Positions 17,910 through 26,244 are shown, counted from the stretch's first letter. The stretch is DNA of 64,000 bases from Rhodoferax_B ferrireducens_A (GCF_031458075.1 NZ_JAVDXT010000001.1:1364001-1428000), one strand, 5' to 3'. Numbers and translations: made by a program. The notes: generated by a model from the letters alone, not told the origin.

Positions 17910-18740
17910 TTGATCGATTCATACATTTCGGCAGACGGCGTACAGGTGCGGTACCGCGATTCGGGCGGTGCTGGCCCGGCGGTGCTGCTGCTGCACGGCA
18001 TCGGCGGCTCACTGGAGCTCTGGTCGGCGCAACTTGTCAGTGACAACCGGGCCATGCGCCTGATCGCGCTGGACCTGCCGGGGCACGGCCTGTCCGGCTT
18101 TGGTCGGCAGCCGTACGCGCCCAAGACCTTTGCCGCCTTTGTGTGGAAGTTTGTCGATGCGCTCGGTTTGCACAAGGTGCATCTGGCCGGCAATTCCTTG
18201 GGTGGGGCCATTTGCCTGCAGATGCAGGCCCAGCAGCCGGCGCGGGTGCAGACCGTGCTGCTCGCCGCGGCGGCCAACCTCGGGCGCGACTGCCCCGTGC
18301 CCTTCCGGCTGATGACGCTGCCTGTGCTGGGCACGCTGATGTCGCGGGCTGGCCCCATGGCCGTCACGCAACAGATCCAGGCCATCTTCGGCCCATCGTT
18401 TGTCGTCACCGACGAGCTGCGCAAGACGATAGAACGCAACGTGATGCGACCGGGTGCCCAGGCCGCCTTCCTCGCCACCTTGCGGCGGATGACGGACCTG
18501 GGTGGGCAGCGTGCGTCGCTGGTGGCCGATGCGCATACGGCACTCGCTTCGGCCCCGGTGCCCCCGCTCCTGTTGCATGGTCGGCAAGACAGCGTGATCC
18601 CGTTCGCGCATTCGGAGCACGCGCACAAGCGGGCCCCGGCGAGCCGGTTTCAGCCCATCGATGACTGCGGCCACACGCCCCAGCTGGAGCAGCCTGCCGT
18701 CTTCAACGCCGCTTTGCGGGCGCTGGTTGTCGAGGCCTGA
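17910..18740 (+). CDS. Alpha/beta hydrolase
   Basis: The 276-residue protein has a complete alpha/beta-hydrolase triad. The oxyanion motif is LLLHGIGGS, the nucleophile elbow GNSLGGA, the acid is in LLHGRQDSVIPF and the histidine in DDCGHTPQLEQP. It lacks a signal peptide, so it is cytoplasmic. I take the TTG at 17910 as start because AAGGGGAAG lies just upstream. An in-frame start at 17856 overlaps the MMPL gene. In this operon it could cleave an ester or C-C bond after uptake. The fold is certain, the substrate unknown. Confidence 0.8.
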   Translation: MIDSYISADGVQVRYRDSGGAGPAVLLLHGIGGSLELWSAQLVSDNRAMRLIALDLPGHGLSGFGRQPYAPKTFAAFVWKFVDALGLHKVHLAGNSLGGAICLQMQAQQPARVQTVLLAAAANLGRDCPVPFRLMTLPVLGTLMSRAGPMAVTQQIQAIFGPSFVVTDELRKTIERNVMRPGAQAAFLATLRRMTDLGGQRASLVADAHTALASAPVPPLLLHGRQDSVIPFAHSEHAHKRAPASRFQPIDDCGHTPQLEQPAVFNAALRALVVEA

Positions 18741-18744
18741 GAGA

Positions 18745-20379
18745 GTGCCGCTGCACTATCGGCTGCACCTCGGCCCTCTGCTGCGCATGGGCCTGGTGGC
18801 GCGGCTGGCCATGGCCTTCGGCATGGTGCTGCTGCTGTTTGCGGTTACCACGGCCAGCGCTATCTACCAGCTGCGCGCGGTGGACCAGGGCATGCAGGAC
18901 GCGATGGCCTCGGGCCAGCGTCTGGCGGCCCAGGCCCGCAACATGCACGACCGCGTGGCCGATGCCTATCTGGGCCTGCTGGTGGCCACCATGGTCGACG
19001 ATCTGGAAGACCTGCAATACGAGAACGCCGCGCTGCAAAAGGCGCTGGGTGCCTACCAGAGCAGCTACAGCCAATTGTTCGGCACCCCCCAGGGCGCGGC
19101 GCTGCAGGCCCACGCCGTCGCCCTGCAAAGCGCCGAAGCGGAGCTGCGGCCCTTGCTCGGCAGCGCGGTGCAGCGCCTGCAGCTGGCCGCGGAGTCGGCC
19201 GGGGCTGACTATGAACGCGACCCGGCGATCCAGGTGCTGGTGGTCAGCAGCGTCAAACCCTTGTTCGACCAATGGCTGCGCGCGATCGATGCGCTGAACG
19301 ATGGTGCCGCGCAAGCCAGCGCCGAGGCTGCGGCCCAGGCCGGTGTGGCGGCCCGCCGTGCGCGCCTGTGGCTGGCCGGTGCGGCTGCCGTGGCGCTGTG
19401 CCTGGGGGCTGCAGCGGCCTGGTGGATCGCCCGTGGCGTGACCCTGCCGCTGCGCCAGGCGATGGCGCTGGCGCGCCAGGTGGCGCAAGGCGATCTTTCG
19501 CAGCCCATGTCGGCGGCTGCGCAGGATGAAACCGGCCGCCTGCTGACCGCCCTGGGCACCATGCAGGACGGCTTGCGGGCGCTGGTGGGTGCGGTGCGCG
19601 AGTCGGCCTCGGCCATCGATGCATCGGCCTCGGATGTGGCAGCCGGCAACGACGACTTGTCGCAGCGCACCGAGAACGCTGCCGCTTCCTTGCGGCGCAC
19701 GGCCGAAGCCACGACGCAGCTGGCGGGCAATGTGCAGATGCTGGCCGAGTCGGCTTCAGCCGCCCAGCAGATCACCGGCGCGGCCACGCAGGCAGCGCAA
19801 CACGGTGGTGCGGTAGTGCTGCGCGCCCAGTCCAGCATGGCCGACATCAGCCGTTCCTCGCAGCGCATGGCCGAGATCGTCGGCATGATCGACAGCTTTG
19901 CGTTCCGCACCAACATCCTGGCATTGAACGCCGCAATCGAAGCTGCAGGAGCCGGCCCGCATGGCCGCGGCTTTGCGGTGGTGGCGTCGGAGGTGCGCGC
20001 CTTGTCGCAGGGCGTGGCCAGCGCGGCCAAGGACATCCGCCAGCTGATCGAACAGTCGGCCGGCGAAGTCGCCAGCGGGCAGCGCCATGTAGAGAACGCA
20101 GCCCGCAGCATGGCCGACATCGTGGGAGCCGTGGACGGGCTGGCCAGCTTCGTGACCGAAATCGCCGCAGCCGCGGCCGAACAAGGCCAGGGCATCGCCG
20201 AAGTCGACCAGTCGGTGCATGCGCTGGAGCAGATGACGCAGCAGAACGCCGCCCTGGTCGAACAGAGCGCGGCCGCCGCCATGGCCATGAGCCAGGAGGC
20301 CGAGCGGCTGACTGGGTTGGTCAGCGTCTTCCGGCTGGAGCCGGCACTTCCCACAACCCCCAAGGAGCAACCCCGATGA
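18745..20379 (+). CDS. Methyl-accepting chemotaxis protein with atypical hairpin tip
   Basis: The 544-residue chemoreceptor has TM1 (ARLAMAFGMVLLLFAVTTAS), a periplasmic four-helix-type ligand domain of about 150 residues, TM2 (LWLAGAAAVALCLGAAAAWW), a HAMP segment and a cytoplasmic coiled coil. The hairpin tip reads FAFRTNILALNAAIEAAGAG then PHGRGF; the near-universal form is FAFQTNILALNAAVEAARAG then EQGRGF. The positions of Tsr Q374, R388 and E391 are thus R, G and P. No C-terminal CheR-tether pentapeptide is present. The start is a GTG with GAGG upstream. It overlaps the esterase by four bases. It probably steers the cell toward the operon's substrate. Confidence 0.82.
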   Translation: MPLHYRLHLGPLLRMGLVARLAMAFGMVLLLFAVTTASAIYQLRAVDQGMQDAMASGQRLAAQARNMHDRVADAYLGLLVATMVDDLEDLQYENAALQKALGAYQSSYSQLFGTPQGAALQAHAVALQSAEAELRPLLGSAVQRLQLAAESAGADYERDPAIQVLVVSSVKPLFDQWLRAIDALNDGAAQASAEAAAQAGVAARRARLWLAGAAAVALCLGAAAAWWIARGVTLPLRQAMALARQVAQGDLSQPMSAAAQDETGRLLTALGTMQDGLRALVGAVRESASAIDASASDVAAGNDDLSQRTENAAASLRRTAEATTQLAGNVQMLAESASAAQQITGAATQAAQHGGAVVLRAQSSMADISRSSQRMAEIVGMIDSFAFRTNILALNAAIEAAGAGPHGRGFAVVASEVRALSQGVASAAKDIRQLIEQSAGEVASGQRHVENAARSMADIVGAVDGLASFVTEIAAAAAEQGQGIAEVDQSVHALEQMTQQNAALVEQSAAAAMAMSQEAERLTGLVSVFRLEPALPTTPKEQPR

Positions 20380-21332
20380 TGAGCGACCTCCCGACCCTGG
20401 CCTCGGCCGATCTGGACCCGGCCCTGGCCGGATTTCTGGCCCAGGCCGCTGCCCAGGGCAACCCGCCCCTGGAGGCCTTGCCGCCGCCGGTGGCGCGGCA
20501 GATGTACCGGGACCTGGCGCGGGCCCTGGGCCTGCCACCGCCTGAGATTGGCCGGGTGTTCCACACCGCCATTGCCGGGCCAGGAGGAGATTTGCCTTTG
20601 CGGGTCTATACGCCGAGTAGCGCAGTGCAGCAGCGGCTTTTACCGGTGGTGCTGTACGTGCACGGCGGCGGCTTTGTGATTGGCGATCTGGAAAGCCACG
20701 ACAGCGTCTGCCGCACCCTGTGCCACCATGCCGAGATGCTGGTTGTGGCAGTGGACTACCGGCTGGCGCCCGAGCATCCGTTTCCGGCCGCGCCCGACGA
20801 TGTGGAAGCCACCTTGCGCTGGTTGCTGGCCCATGCCGACAGCCTGGGTGCCGACCCGCAGCGCATCGCCGTGGTGGGCGACAGCGCGGGCGCGCAACTG
20901 GCCCTGGTGGCGGCGCGGCGTGTGCAGGCCAACGCGGTGCGCGCGTTGGGCCTGATTTATCCGGTGGCCCAGCACCCGGACGAACCCAGCCCTTCGTACC
21001 AGGAGAACGGCGAAGGCAAGTTCCTCACCATGGGCGCCATGCGCTGGTTCATTGCCAGCTACCTGGGCGGACAATCGCCCGGCCATCCCGATATGGCCTT
21101 GCTGCAGTCCAACCTGGCGGGCTTGCCCGCCACCTGGCTCGCCACCATGGGCCACGACCCGCTGCGCGACGAAGGCCATGCGCTGGCCTTGCGCGCCAAA
21201 GCGGCGGGCGTGGCGGTAACCCACCAGCACTACCCGGGTGCCATCCACGCCTGCATCCATTTCAGCGCGGTGTCGCCGGTGGGCACCCAGCTGCTGGTGG
21301 ATATGGCGCAGTGGCTGCGTTTGCAGATTTAG
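20376..21332 (+). CDS. HSL-family alpha/beta hydrolase (esterase)
   Basis: The 318-residue protein belongs to the hormone-sensitive-lipase esterase family. The oxyanion motif HGGGF is followed by the family stretch DYRLAPEHPFPAAPDD and the nucleophile GDSAGAQ. The catalytic Asp is in GHDPLRDEG and His in GAIHACIHF. Members hydrolyse short-chain or aromatic esters in the cytoplasm. It overlaps the chemoreceptor gene by ATGA and has AAGGAG upstream, and is the last gene of the sigma-54 operon. A second hydrolase in the same operon suggests that esters are part of the substrate range. Confidence 0.82.
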   Translation: MMSDLPTLASADLDPALAGFLAQAAAQGNPPLEALPPPVARQMYRDLARALGLPPPEIGRVFHTAIAGPGGDLPLRVYTPSSAVQQRLLPVVLYVHGGGFVIGDLESHDSVCRTLCHHAEMLVVAVDYRLAPEHPFPAAPDDVEATLRWLLAHADSLGADPQRIAVVGDSAGAQLALVAARRVQANAVRALGLIYPVAQHPDEPSPSYQENGEGKFLTMGAMRWFIASYLGGQSPGHPDMALLQSNLAGLPATWLATMGHDPLRDEGHALALRAKAAGVAVTHQHYPGAIHACIHFSAVSPVGTQLLVDMAQWLRLQI

Positions 21333-21355
21333 GGCCTAAATTGAATGCTTAAATA

Positions 21356-21404
21356 GGCCTCTAGCGCATATTTAATAAGCGCAGGAAGCTATTGTTTTTG
21401 ATAT
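21356..21404 (-). repeat. Dispersed hairpin repeat, copy 4 (reverse)
   Basis: GGCCTCTAGCGCATATTTAA continues to TAAGCGCAGGAAGCTATTG and a T-rich tail. This is the reverse orientation of the family. It fills the gap between the convergent esterase and Bug-protein genes and could terminate both. Confidence 0.75.
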
Positions 21405-21439
21405 AAAAAACCATAGCTGCCTCGCGCTGCCCATTCGGA

Positions 21440-22423
21440 TCAGGCCAGCTTGAAGTTCAGCTTGGCGATCAGGTTCTTGAAGTAGGTGTTGTCGCGCACC
21501 ATCACGGCCTTGAAACCGGCCTCGTCGCCGAACGCGAAGCCCATGTTCTGCTTGTCCATGATTTCGCGGAACGAAGGCTCGGCGCTGGTTTTGACAGCGA
21601 TGTTCTTCAGGATGGCCAGGATCTCGGGTGGCGTGTTCTTGGGGGCACCCAGGCCGCGCCAGGCGCTGATCGACAGGTCGATATTGCGTTCCTTCAGAGT
21701 GGGCACATTGTCGAAGCCCTTGAGCCGCTTGTCGGCCATCACCGCCAGGGTCTTGAGCTTGCCCGAGGCCACATGGGCGGTGACTTCGGCCGCGCTCACG
21801 CCCACCGCCTCGATGTGGCCGCCCAGCAGCGACAGCATGGCCGGGCCGGCACCTGGGTAGGGGATGTGGTTGAACTTGGTGCCGGTCTTGTCCTCTAGCG
21901 CGGCGGCCGCCAGGTGCCAGATCGAGCCGGCACCCGAGTTGCCGACGCGGAACTCGCCCGGCGCCTTCTTGGCAGCGGCCAGGAATTCTTCGATGGTGTT
22001 CCAGGGTGCATCGGCCTTGACGGTGATGGCCGCCGGGTCGGCGTTCAGCAGGGCGATGGGCGCAAAGTCCTCATAACTGAACTTGATCACGCCCACGTGG
22101 GGCAGGGTGGTCAGCTCGACCGTCAGCATGGCGATCTTGTAGCCGTCGGGCTTGGCGTTGAGCACATCGGTCAGGCCGATGGCGCCGCTGGCGCCGGGCT
22201 TGTTGGTCACGGCGATGGCCTGGCTTGTGTGTTTGCGCGAAGCATCGCTGAAGGCTCGGGCCAGCACATCGGTGCCGCCGCCTGCACCGTAGGCCACCAC
22301 CAGCTCGATGGGGTGGTTCGGGTAGTCGCCGGCCTGGGCAAATGCCCGGCCAGCCAACAAACTGCCGGCGCCCAGGGCCAGATAGCTGGCGGCGGTGCGG
22401 CGAGAAACAGGGTGGTGTGGCAT
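21440..22423 (-). CDS. Bug/TctC-type tripartite tricarboxylate transporter substrate-binding protein
   Basis: The 327-residue periplasmic binding protein has a signal peptide (LALGAGSLLAGRAFAQA). It carries the Bug-family opening DYPNHPIELVVAYGAGGGTD, the KPGASGAIG segment and later ISAWRGLGAPKNTP. Bug proteins bind small carboxylates. No TctA or TctB membrane subunit is nearby, the usual orphan state in this bacterial group. It lies next to the GntR regulator on the same strand, and a candidate operator sits in the gap. A sugar acid is a reasonable ligand given the flanking uronate genes, by inference. Confidence 0.85.
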   Translation of the reverse strand: MPHHPVSRRTAASYLALGAGSLLAGRAFAQAGDYPNHPIELVVAYGAGGGTDVLARAFSDASRKHTSQAIAVTNKPGASGAIGLTDVLNAKPDGYKIAMLTVELTTLPHVGVIKFSYEDFAPIALLNADPAAITVKADAPWNTIEEFLAAAKKAPGEFRVGNSGAGSIWHLAAAALEDKTGTKFNHIPYPGAGPAMLSLLGGHIEAVGVSAAEVTAHVASGKLKTLAVMADKRLKGFDNVPTLKERNIDLSISAWRGLGAPKNTPPEILAILKNIAVKTSAEPSFREIMDKQNMGFAFGDEAGFKAVMVRDNTYFKNLIAKLNFKLA

Positions 22424-22448
22424 GGTGTCTCCAGTGGTGTTATAGGTT

Positions 22449-22464
22449 TTAGAACACGTTCTAA
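22449..22464. promoter_or_regulatory. Perfect palindrome TTAGAAC-AC-GTTCTAA
   Basis: A 7-bp perfect inverted repeat with a 2-base centre lies 26 bases upstream of the Bug-protein ATG. It looks like an operator for a dimeric regulator, and differs from the AGTCATC-type site 17 bases away, so it may be read by a different protein. Confidence 0.45.
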
Positions 22465-22480
22465 GGGCTAAAAATTAGCC

Positions 22481-22495
22481 AGTCATCCTACAACT
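22481..22495 (-). promoter_or_regulatory. Candidate GntR operator A
   Basis: AGTCATCCTACAACT (reverse AGTTGTAGGATGACT) lies upstream of the Bug-protein gene. It matches at 12 of 15 positions the site at 23381-23395 upstream of the uronate dehydrogenase gene, and resembles the TTGT-x-x-GATGAC form of uronate-responsive FadR-type regulators. Confidence 0.5.
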
Positions 22496-22545
22496 GGAGT
22501 TGCCATTGGCGCCGCGGACTAACCCTTGGTCCTGCGAGTGCCTGT

Positions 22546-23337
22546 TCAGCTGCTGGACGCGCTGTCGAGTGGCTGGCTTTTGCGCAGGCGCTCGCGGCTA
22601 TTCGACAAATGGGTGCGCATGGCGGCGCGGGCCGAGTCGCTGTCCTGGTCGCGGATCGCGTGGTAGATGCTCTCGTGCTCGGCATGCACTTTTTGCAGAT
22701 AGGCGAGCCGGCCCTCGGGCACGTTTTCCAGGGTTTTGACGCGGGTGCGCGGAATGATCATGGTGCCCAGGTAGGTCATCAGATCGGCAAAGTGCTGGTT
22801 GCCGGTGGCGCGGGCGACCTCCATGTGGAACTGGAAGTCGGCGGGCACGCCATCTGACTCGTGGGGGATCGCGTCCTTGAAGCTCTGCAGCGCGGCTTCC
22901 AGCTGGACCAGGTTGGCCGGGGTACGCCGCTGGGCCGCCAGGCCGGCGGCCTCGGTTTCCAGGCTGATGCGCAGCTCCAGCAGGGCGATCACGTCGGCTA
23001 CGGTGGCGAAGTCTTCGGGCGCAATCTTGAAGTTGCGGGTATCGGGCGGCTCGATCACGAAGGTGCCGATGCCGTGCCGCGTTTCCACCAGGCCTGAAGC
23101 CTGGAGCTTGGAGATAGCCTCGCGTACCACGGTGCGGCTGACGTCAAACCGGGCCATGAATTCGACCTCGGTGGGCAGCTTGTCGCCGGGCTGTAATTGC
23201 CCTTGGCGGATATTGAGCACCAGGGCTTCGACGATTTCCGAAACCAGGCCGCGCGGCCTTCTGGGGCGGGTGGCAGTGGTAGCAGCAGAGCTGTCGCCAG
23301 CATGGGCCAAGGAGCTAAGGGTTTGTACGGATGCCAT
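22546..23337 (-). CDS. FadR/FCD-subfamily GntR transcriptional regulator
   Basis: The 263-residue protein has an N-terminal winged helix of the GntR type: LQPGDKLPTEVEFMARFDVS, then RTVVREAISKLQASGLVETR and the wing GIGTFVIEPP. An all-helical FCD effector domain follows with metal-ligand-like DFQFHMEVARATGN and a later HESIYHAI. Regulators of this kind usually repress sugar-acid genes and release DNA on binding a uronate or aldonate. The ATG at 23337 has AAGG about nine bases upstream. It lies between the Bug gene and uronate dehydrogenase, and the two similar candidate operators flank it. Confidence 0.85.
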   Translation of the reverse strand: MASVQTLSSLAHAGDSSAATTATRPRRPRGLVSEIVEALVLNIRQGQLQPGDKLPTEVEFMARFDVSRTVVREAISKLQASGLVETRHGIGTFVIEPPDTRNFKIAPEDFATVADVIALLELRISLETEAAGLAAQRRTPANLVQLEAALQSFKDAIPHESDGVPADFQFHMEVARATGNQHFADLMTYLGTMIIPRTRVKTLENVPEGRLAYLQKVHAEHESIYHAIRDQDSDSARAAMRTHLSNSRERLRKSQPLDSASSS

Positions 23338-23380
23338 CAAAAAAGCCTTGACAGGGGAGTGTGGAATTTATCAAAATCTA

Positions 23381-23395
23381 AGTCATCAGACAACA
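23381..23395. promoter_or_regulatory. Candidate GntR operator B
   Basis: AGTCATCAGACAACA (reverse TGTTGTCTGATGACT) lies in the 170-base divergent region between the GntR gene and uronate dehydrogenase. It shares AGTCATC-x-x-ACAAC with operator A. It overlaps a looser inverted repeat ACACAT..ATGTGT (23393-23409). From here the regulator could control both directions. Confidence 0.5.
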
Positions 23396-23507
23396 CATGA
23401 CTGATGTGTGGGACCTCCGGTACCACTTTAGCAAAGCCCCTGGAAATGTCCAGCGGTAGAGCCCTTAGTCAGTGCCAACTTTAACTTTCAGGTGTATCGG
23501 AAAAAAC

Positions 23508-24317
23508 ATGGCCATCAAGCAGCATGAAAAGATATTGTTAACCGGTGCCGCAGGTGGCCTGGGTAAGGTGTTGCGCGAGAGCCTCAAGCAGAACTGCACC
23601 ACCTTGCGCCTGTCCGACGTGGTGGACTTCGGCGCAGCCGCCGAAGGCGAGGAAATCATGCTGGCTGACCTGGCCGATGCGGCAGCGGTGGATGCCATGG
23701 TGCAGGGCGTGGACGCGATTGTGCATATGGGAGGCAAATCGCTCGACGGCCCGTTCCTGCCCATCATGCAGGCGAATATCCTGGGCACCTACAACCTGTA
23801 CGAGGCCGCCCGTAAATTTGGCGTGAAGCGGGTGGTGTTTGCCAGCTCCAACCATGTGACCGGCTTTTACCGCCAGGACGAAACCATCACTGCCGATGCC
23901 CCGGCCCGGCCTGATGGCAACTACGGCCTGAGCAAGGCGTTTGGCGAAGACTTGGCGCGCTACTACTTTGACCGCTACGGCATCGAAACCGCGTGCGTGC
24001 GCATCGGCTCCTCGTTCCCCGAGCCACGGGACCGCCGCATGCTGGCCACCTTTCTGAGCTACGGCGACCTGCACCGCCTGATTACCGCCTGCCTGACCAC
24101 GCCGGCGCTGGGTTTCAGCATCATCTTCGGCATGTCGAACAACTCCGTGACCTGGTGGGACAACTCCCGCGCCCGCCACGTCGGCTATGTACCGCAAGAC
24201 AGCTCTGACGTGTTCCGCGAAGCGGTCTTTGCGCGCACCCCGGCGCCCGATTTCAGCGACCCTGCAGCCCTGCACCAGGGCGGCGCCTTTGTGCGCATGG
24301 GACCGTACGAGCAATGA
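23508..24317 (+). CDS. udh: Uronate dehydrogenase
   Basis: The 269-residue extended SDR has the Rossmann motif TGAAGGLG. It carries the Udh signatures VHMGGKSLDGPF, FASSNHVTGFY, the catalytic YGLSKAFGEDLARYYFDRYG (Y-x-x-x-K), RIGSSFPEP and VTWWDN. It oxidises D-galacturonate and D-glucuronate with NAD+ to aldaro-lactones, the first step of the oxidative uronate pathway. The ATG follows a weak GGAA. It overlaps the lactonase gene by four bases, and the lactonase would open its product. The length matches known enzymes. Confidence 0.85.
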   Translation: MAIKQHEKILLTGAAGGLGKVLRESLKQNCTTLRLSDVVDFGAAAEGEEIMLADLADAAAVDAMVQGVDAIVHMGGKSLDGPFLPIMQANILGTYNLYEAARKFGVKRVVFASSNHVTGFYRQDETITADAPARPDGNYGLSKAFGEDLARYYFDRYGIETACVRIGSSFPEPRDRRMLATFLSYGDLHRLITACLTTPALGFSIIFGMSNNSVTWWDNSRARHVGYVPQDSSDVFREAVFARTPAPDFSDPAALHQGGAFVRMGPYEQ

Positions 24318-25219
24318 CCACCGCCAAGGCGATTGCGAGCAGCCGCGACCGCGTGGGCGAATGCCCGGTGTGGTCGGTGGCCGAAAACGCCCTGTACTGG
24401 GTGGATATCGAAGGTCGGCAGATCCGCCGCTGGAGCCCCGCAAGCGATGCGGTACAGAGCTGGACCCTGCCCGAGCGCGTGGGCTGCATTGCCCTGACCC
24501 CTGCGGTGGGCCGCATCGTGGCCGCCATGGAAACCGGCGTCTACGTGGTGCAGCTGGGCGAGGCGCCCGCAGTGCAGCTGGACTGCCTGGTGGCCGTCAC
24601 CCATCCTGCACCCGGCATGCGTTTCAACGACGGCCGCTGCGATGCGCAAGGCCGCTTCTGGATCAGCACCATGGTGATGGACATGGGCCTGGCCTCGCCC
24701 TTGGGCGGCCTGTACTGTCTGGATGAAATCGGCCTCAGTCCGGCCCGGCTGGACGGCCTGATCACCCCCAACGGGCTGGCGTTCAGCCCGGATGGCGCTA
24801 CCGCCTATGTGTCCGATTCGCACCCCAGCGTGCAAAAGATCTGGGCCTTTGATTTTGATGCCGTCAGCGGCGAGCTGGCGCGCCGCCGTCTGTTCGTCGA
24901 CATGCTGCCTCTGCCGGGTCGTCCGGATGGCGCGGCGGTGGATGCCGAGGGCTGCTACTGGATCTGCGCCAACGACGCCGGCCTGGTGCACCGCTTTGAT
25001 CCGCAAGGCCAGTTGCTGGCTTCGCTGGAAGTGCCTGTAGCCAAGCCCTCGATGTGCGCGTTTGGCGGGGCCAATCTGGATGTCCTGTATGTGGCTTCTA
25101 TCCAGCCCGGCACCGTAGACCCTGCTGCGCCGGGCCTGAACGGTGCGGTGTTTGCCTTGCAGCCTGGCGTGCGCGGCCTGCCTGAACCTGTGTTTTCGCG
25201 TTTTCCCATGTCGCTCTAA
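24314..25219 (+). CDS. SMP-30/regucalcin-family lactonase
   Basis: The 301-residue six-bladed propeller has the SMP-30 features: GECPVWSVAENALYWVDI with the first metal-binding Glu, FNDGRCDAQGRFWIST with the Asn/Asp ligands, and LITPNGLAFSPDGATAYVSD. Such enzymes hydrolyse aldono- or aldaro-lactones using a divalent metal. The ATGA overlap with uronate dehydrogenase makes it the probable galactaro-/glucaro-1,4(5)-lactonase of the pathway. It is cytoplasmic (no signal peptide). Confidence 0.83.
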   Translation: MTTAKAIASSRDRVGECPVWSVAENALYWVDIEGRQIRRWSPASDAVQSWTLPERVGCIALTPAVGRIVAAMETGVYVVQLGEAPAVQLDCLVAVTHPAPGMRFNDGRCDAQGRFWISTMVMDMGLASPLGGLYCLDEIGLSPARLDGLITPNGLAFSPDGATAYVSDSHPSVQKIWAFDFDAVSGELARRRLFVDMLPLPGRPDGAAVDAEGCYWICANDAGLVHRFDPQGQLLASLEVPVAKPSMCAFGGANLDVLYVASIQPGTVDPAAPGLNGAVFALQPGVRGLPEPVFSRFPMSL

Positions 25220-25254
25220 CCGAGCATTTTTAATTCTAATCAGGAGACAAGTCC

Positions 25255-26244
25255 ATGAAATCTATCCGCCGTCCTTCCTTCCGCGCTGCTGCGCTGACCG
25301 CCAGCGTGCTGGCCAGCCTGTGCCTTTCCGCCCACGCCGTTGAGTTCCGCTCCGCCGACGTGCACAACAGCGACGAATACCCCACCGTGGCCGCCGTCAA
25401 ACACATGAGTGAAGTGTTGTCCAAGCAAAGCGGTGGCAAGTACACGATCAAGGTGTTCAACAAGAGCGCGCTCGGTTCCGAGAAAGAAACGCTAGACCAG
25501 GTGAAGATCGGCGCGCTGGAGATGAACCGCGTCAACATCAGCTCGCTGAACTCCATCTGCCCGAAGAGCCTGGTGCCGACCATGCCTTTCCTGTTCGACT
25601 CCATCGCCCACATGCGTAAGTCGCTGGACGGCCCCATTGGTGAGGAGATTCTGAAGGGCTGCGAAAGCCAGGGTCTGATCGGTCTCGCGTTCTACGACAG
25701 CGGTGCACGCTCCATCTACGCCAAGAAGCCCGTGCGCAACATCGCCGATGCCAAGGGTCTGAAGATCCGCGTGCAGCAGTCTGAGCTGTGGGTTTCGCTT
25801 GTGGGCGCCATGGGTGCCAATGCCACCCCCATGCCTACCGGTGAAGTTTTGACCGCACTGAAGACAGGCCTGATCGATGCCGCCGAAAACAACATCCCGT
25901 CATACGAAGGCTTCCAGCACTACGAAGCAGTCAAGGTGTATTCGCGTACCGAACACTCGATGGCGCCTGAAATGCTGGTGATGTCCAAGGCGATCTTCGA
26001 CAAGATGACGCCGGCCGACCAGGCCATGTTCCGTGCTGCGGCCAAGGAATCGGTGACGTTCCAGCGCCAGAAGTGGGACGAGCAGGAAGCCAAGGCCCTG
26101 GCCATCGTGACCAAGGCCGGCGCGCAGATCGTGGCAGACGTGGACAAAGCCTCGTTCAAGGCCGCCATGGCACCGGTGTACGCCAAGTTCATCACCACGC
26201 CTGATCTGCAGCGTCTGGTGAAGGCCGTTCAGGACAACAAGTAA
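25255..26244 (+). CDS. TRAP transporter substrate-binding protein (DctP family)
   Basis: The 329-residue periplasmic protein has a signal peptide (ALTASVLASLCLSAHA before VEFRSAD). It carries the DctP-family core: FYDSGARSIYAKKPVRNIAD with the substrate-contacting Arg, GLKIRVQQSELWVSLVGAMG, PTGEVLTALKTGLIDAAENN and the TEHSMAPEMLVMS loop. It captures an organic acid for the two membrane subunits encoded next. Its place in the uronate cluster suggests galacturonate, glucuronate or an aldarate. CAGGAG precedes the ATG. Confidence 0.9.
   Translation: MKSIRRPSFRAAALTASVLASLCLSAHAVEFRSADVHNSDEYPTVAAVKHMSEVLSKQSGGKYTIKVFNKSALGSEKETLDQVKIGALEMNRVNISSLNSICPKSLVPTMPFLFDSIAHMRKSLDGPIGEEILKGCESQGLIGLAFYDSGARSIYAKKPVRNIADAKGLKIRVQQSELWVSLVGAMGANATPMPTGEVLTALKTGLIDAAENNIPSYEGFQHYEAVKVYSRTEHSMAPEMLVMSKAIFDKMTPADQAMFRAAAKESVTFQRQKWDEQEAKALAIVTKAGAQIVADVDKASFKAAMAPVYAKFITTPDLQRLVKAVQDNK

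Noticed and set aside
16202..18628. 808-codon open frame antisense to the MMPL and hydrolase genes
   Set aside because: Composition is His/Gln/Arg-rich with no domain, as expected from reading GC-rich coding DNA backwards. The sense-strand genes have clear families.
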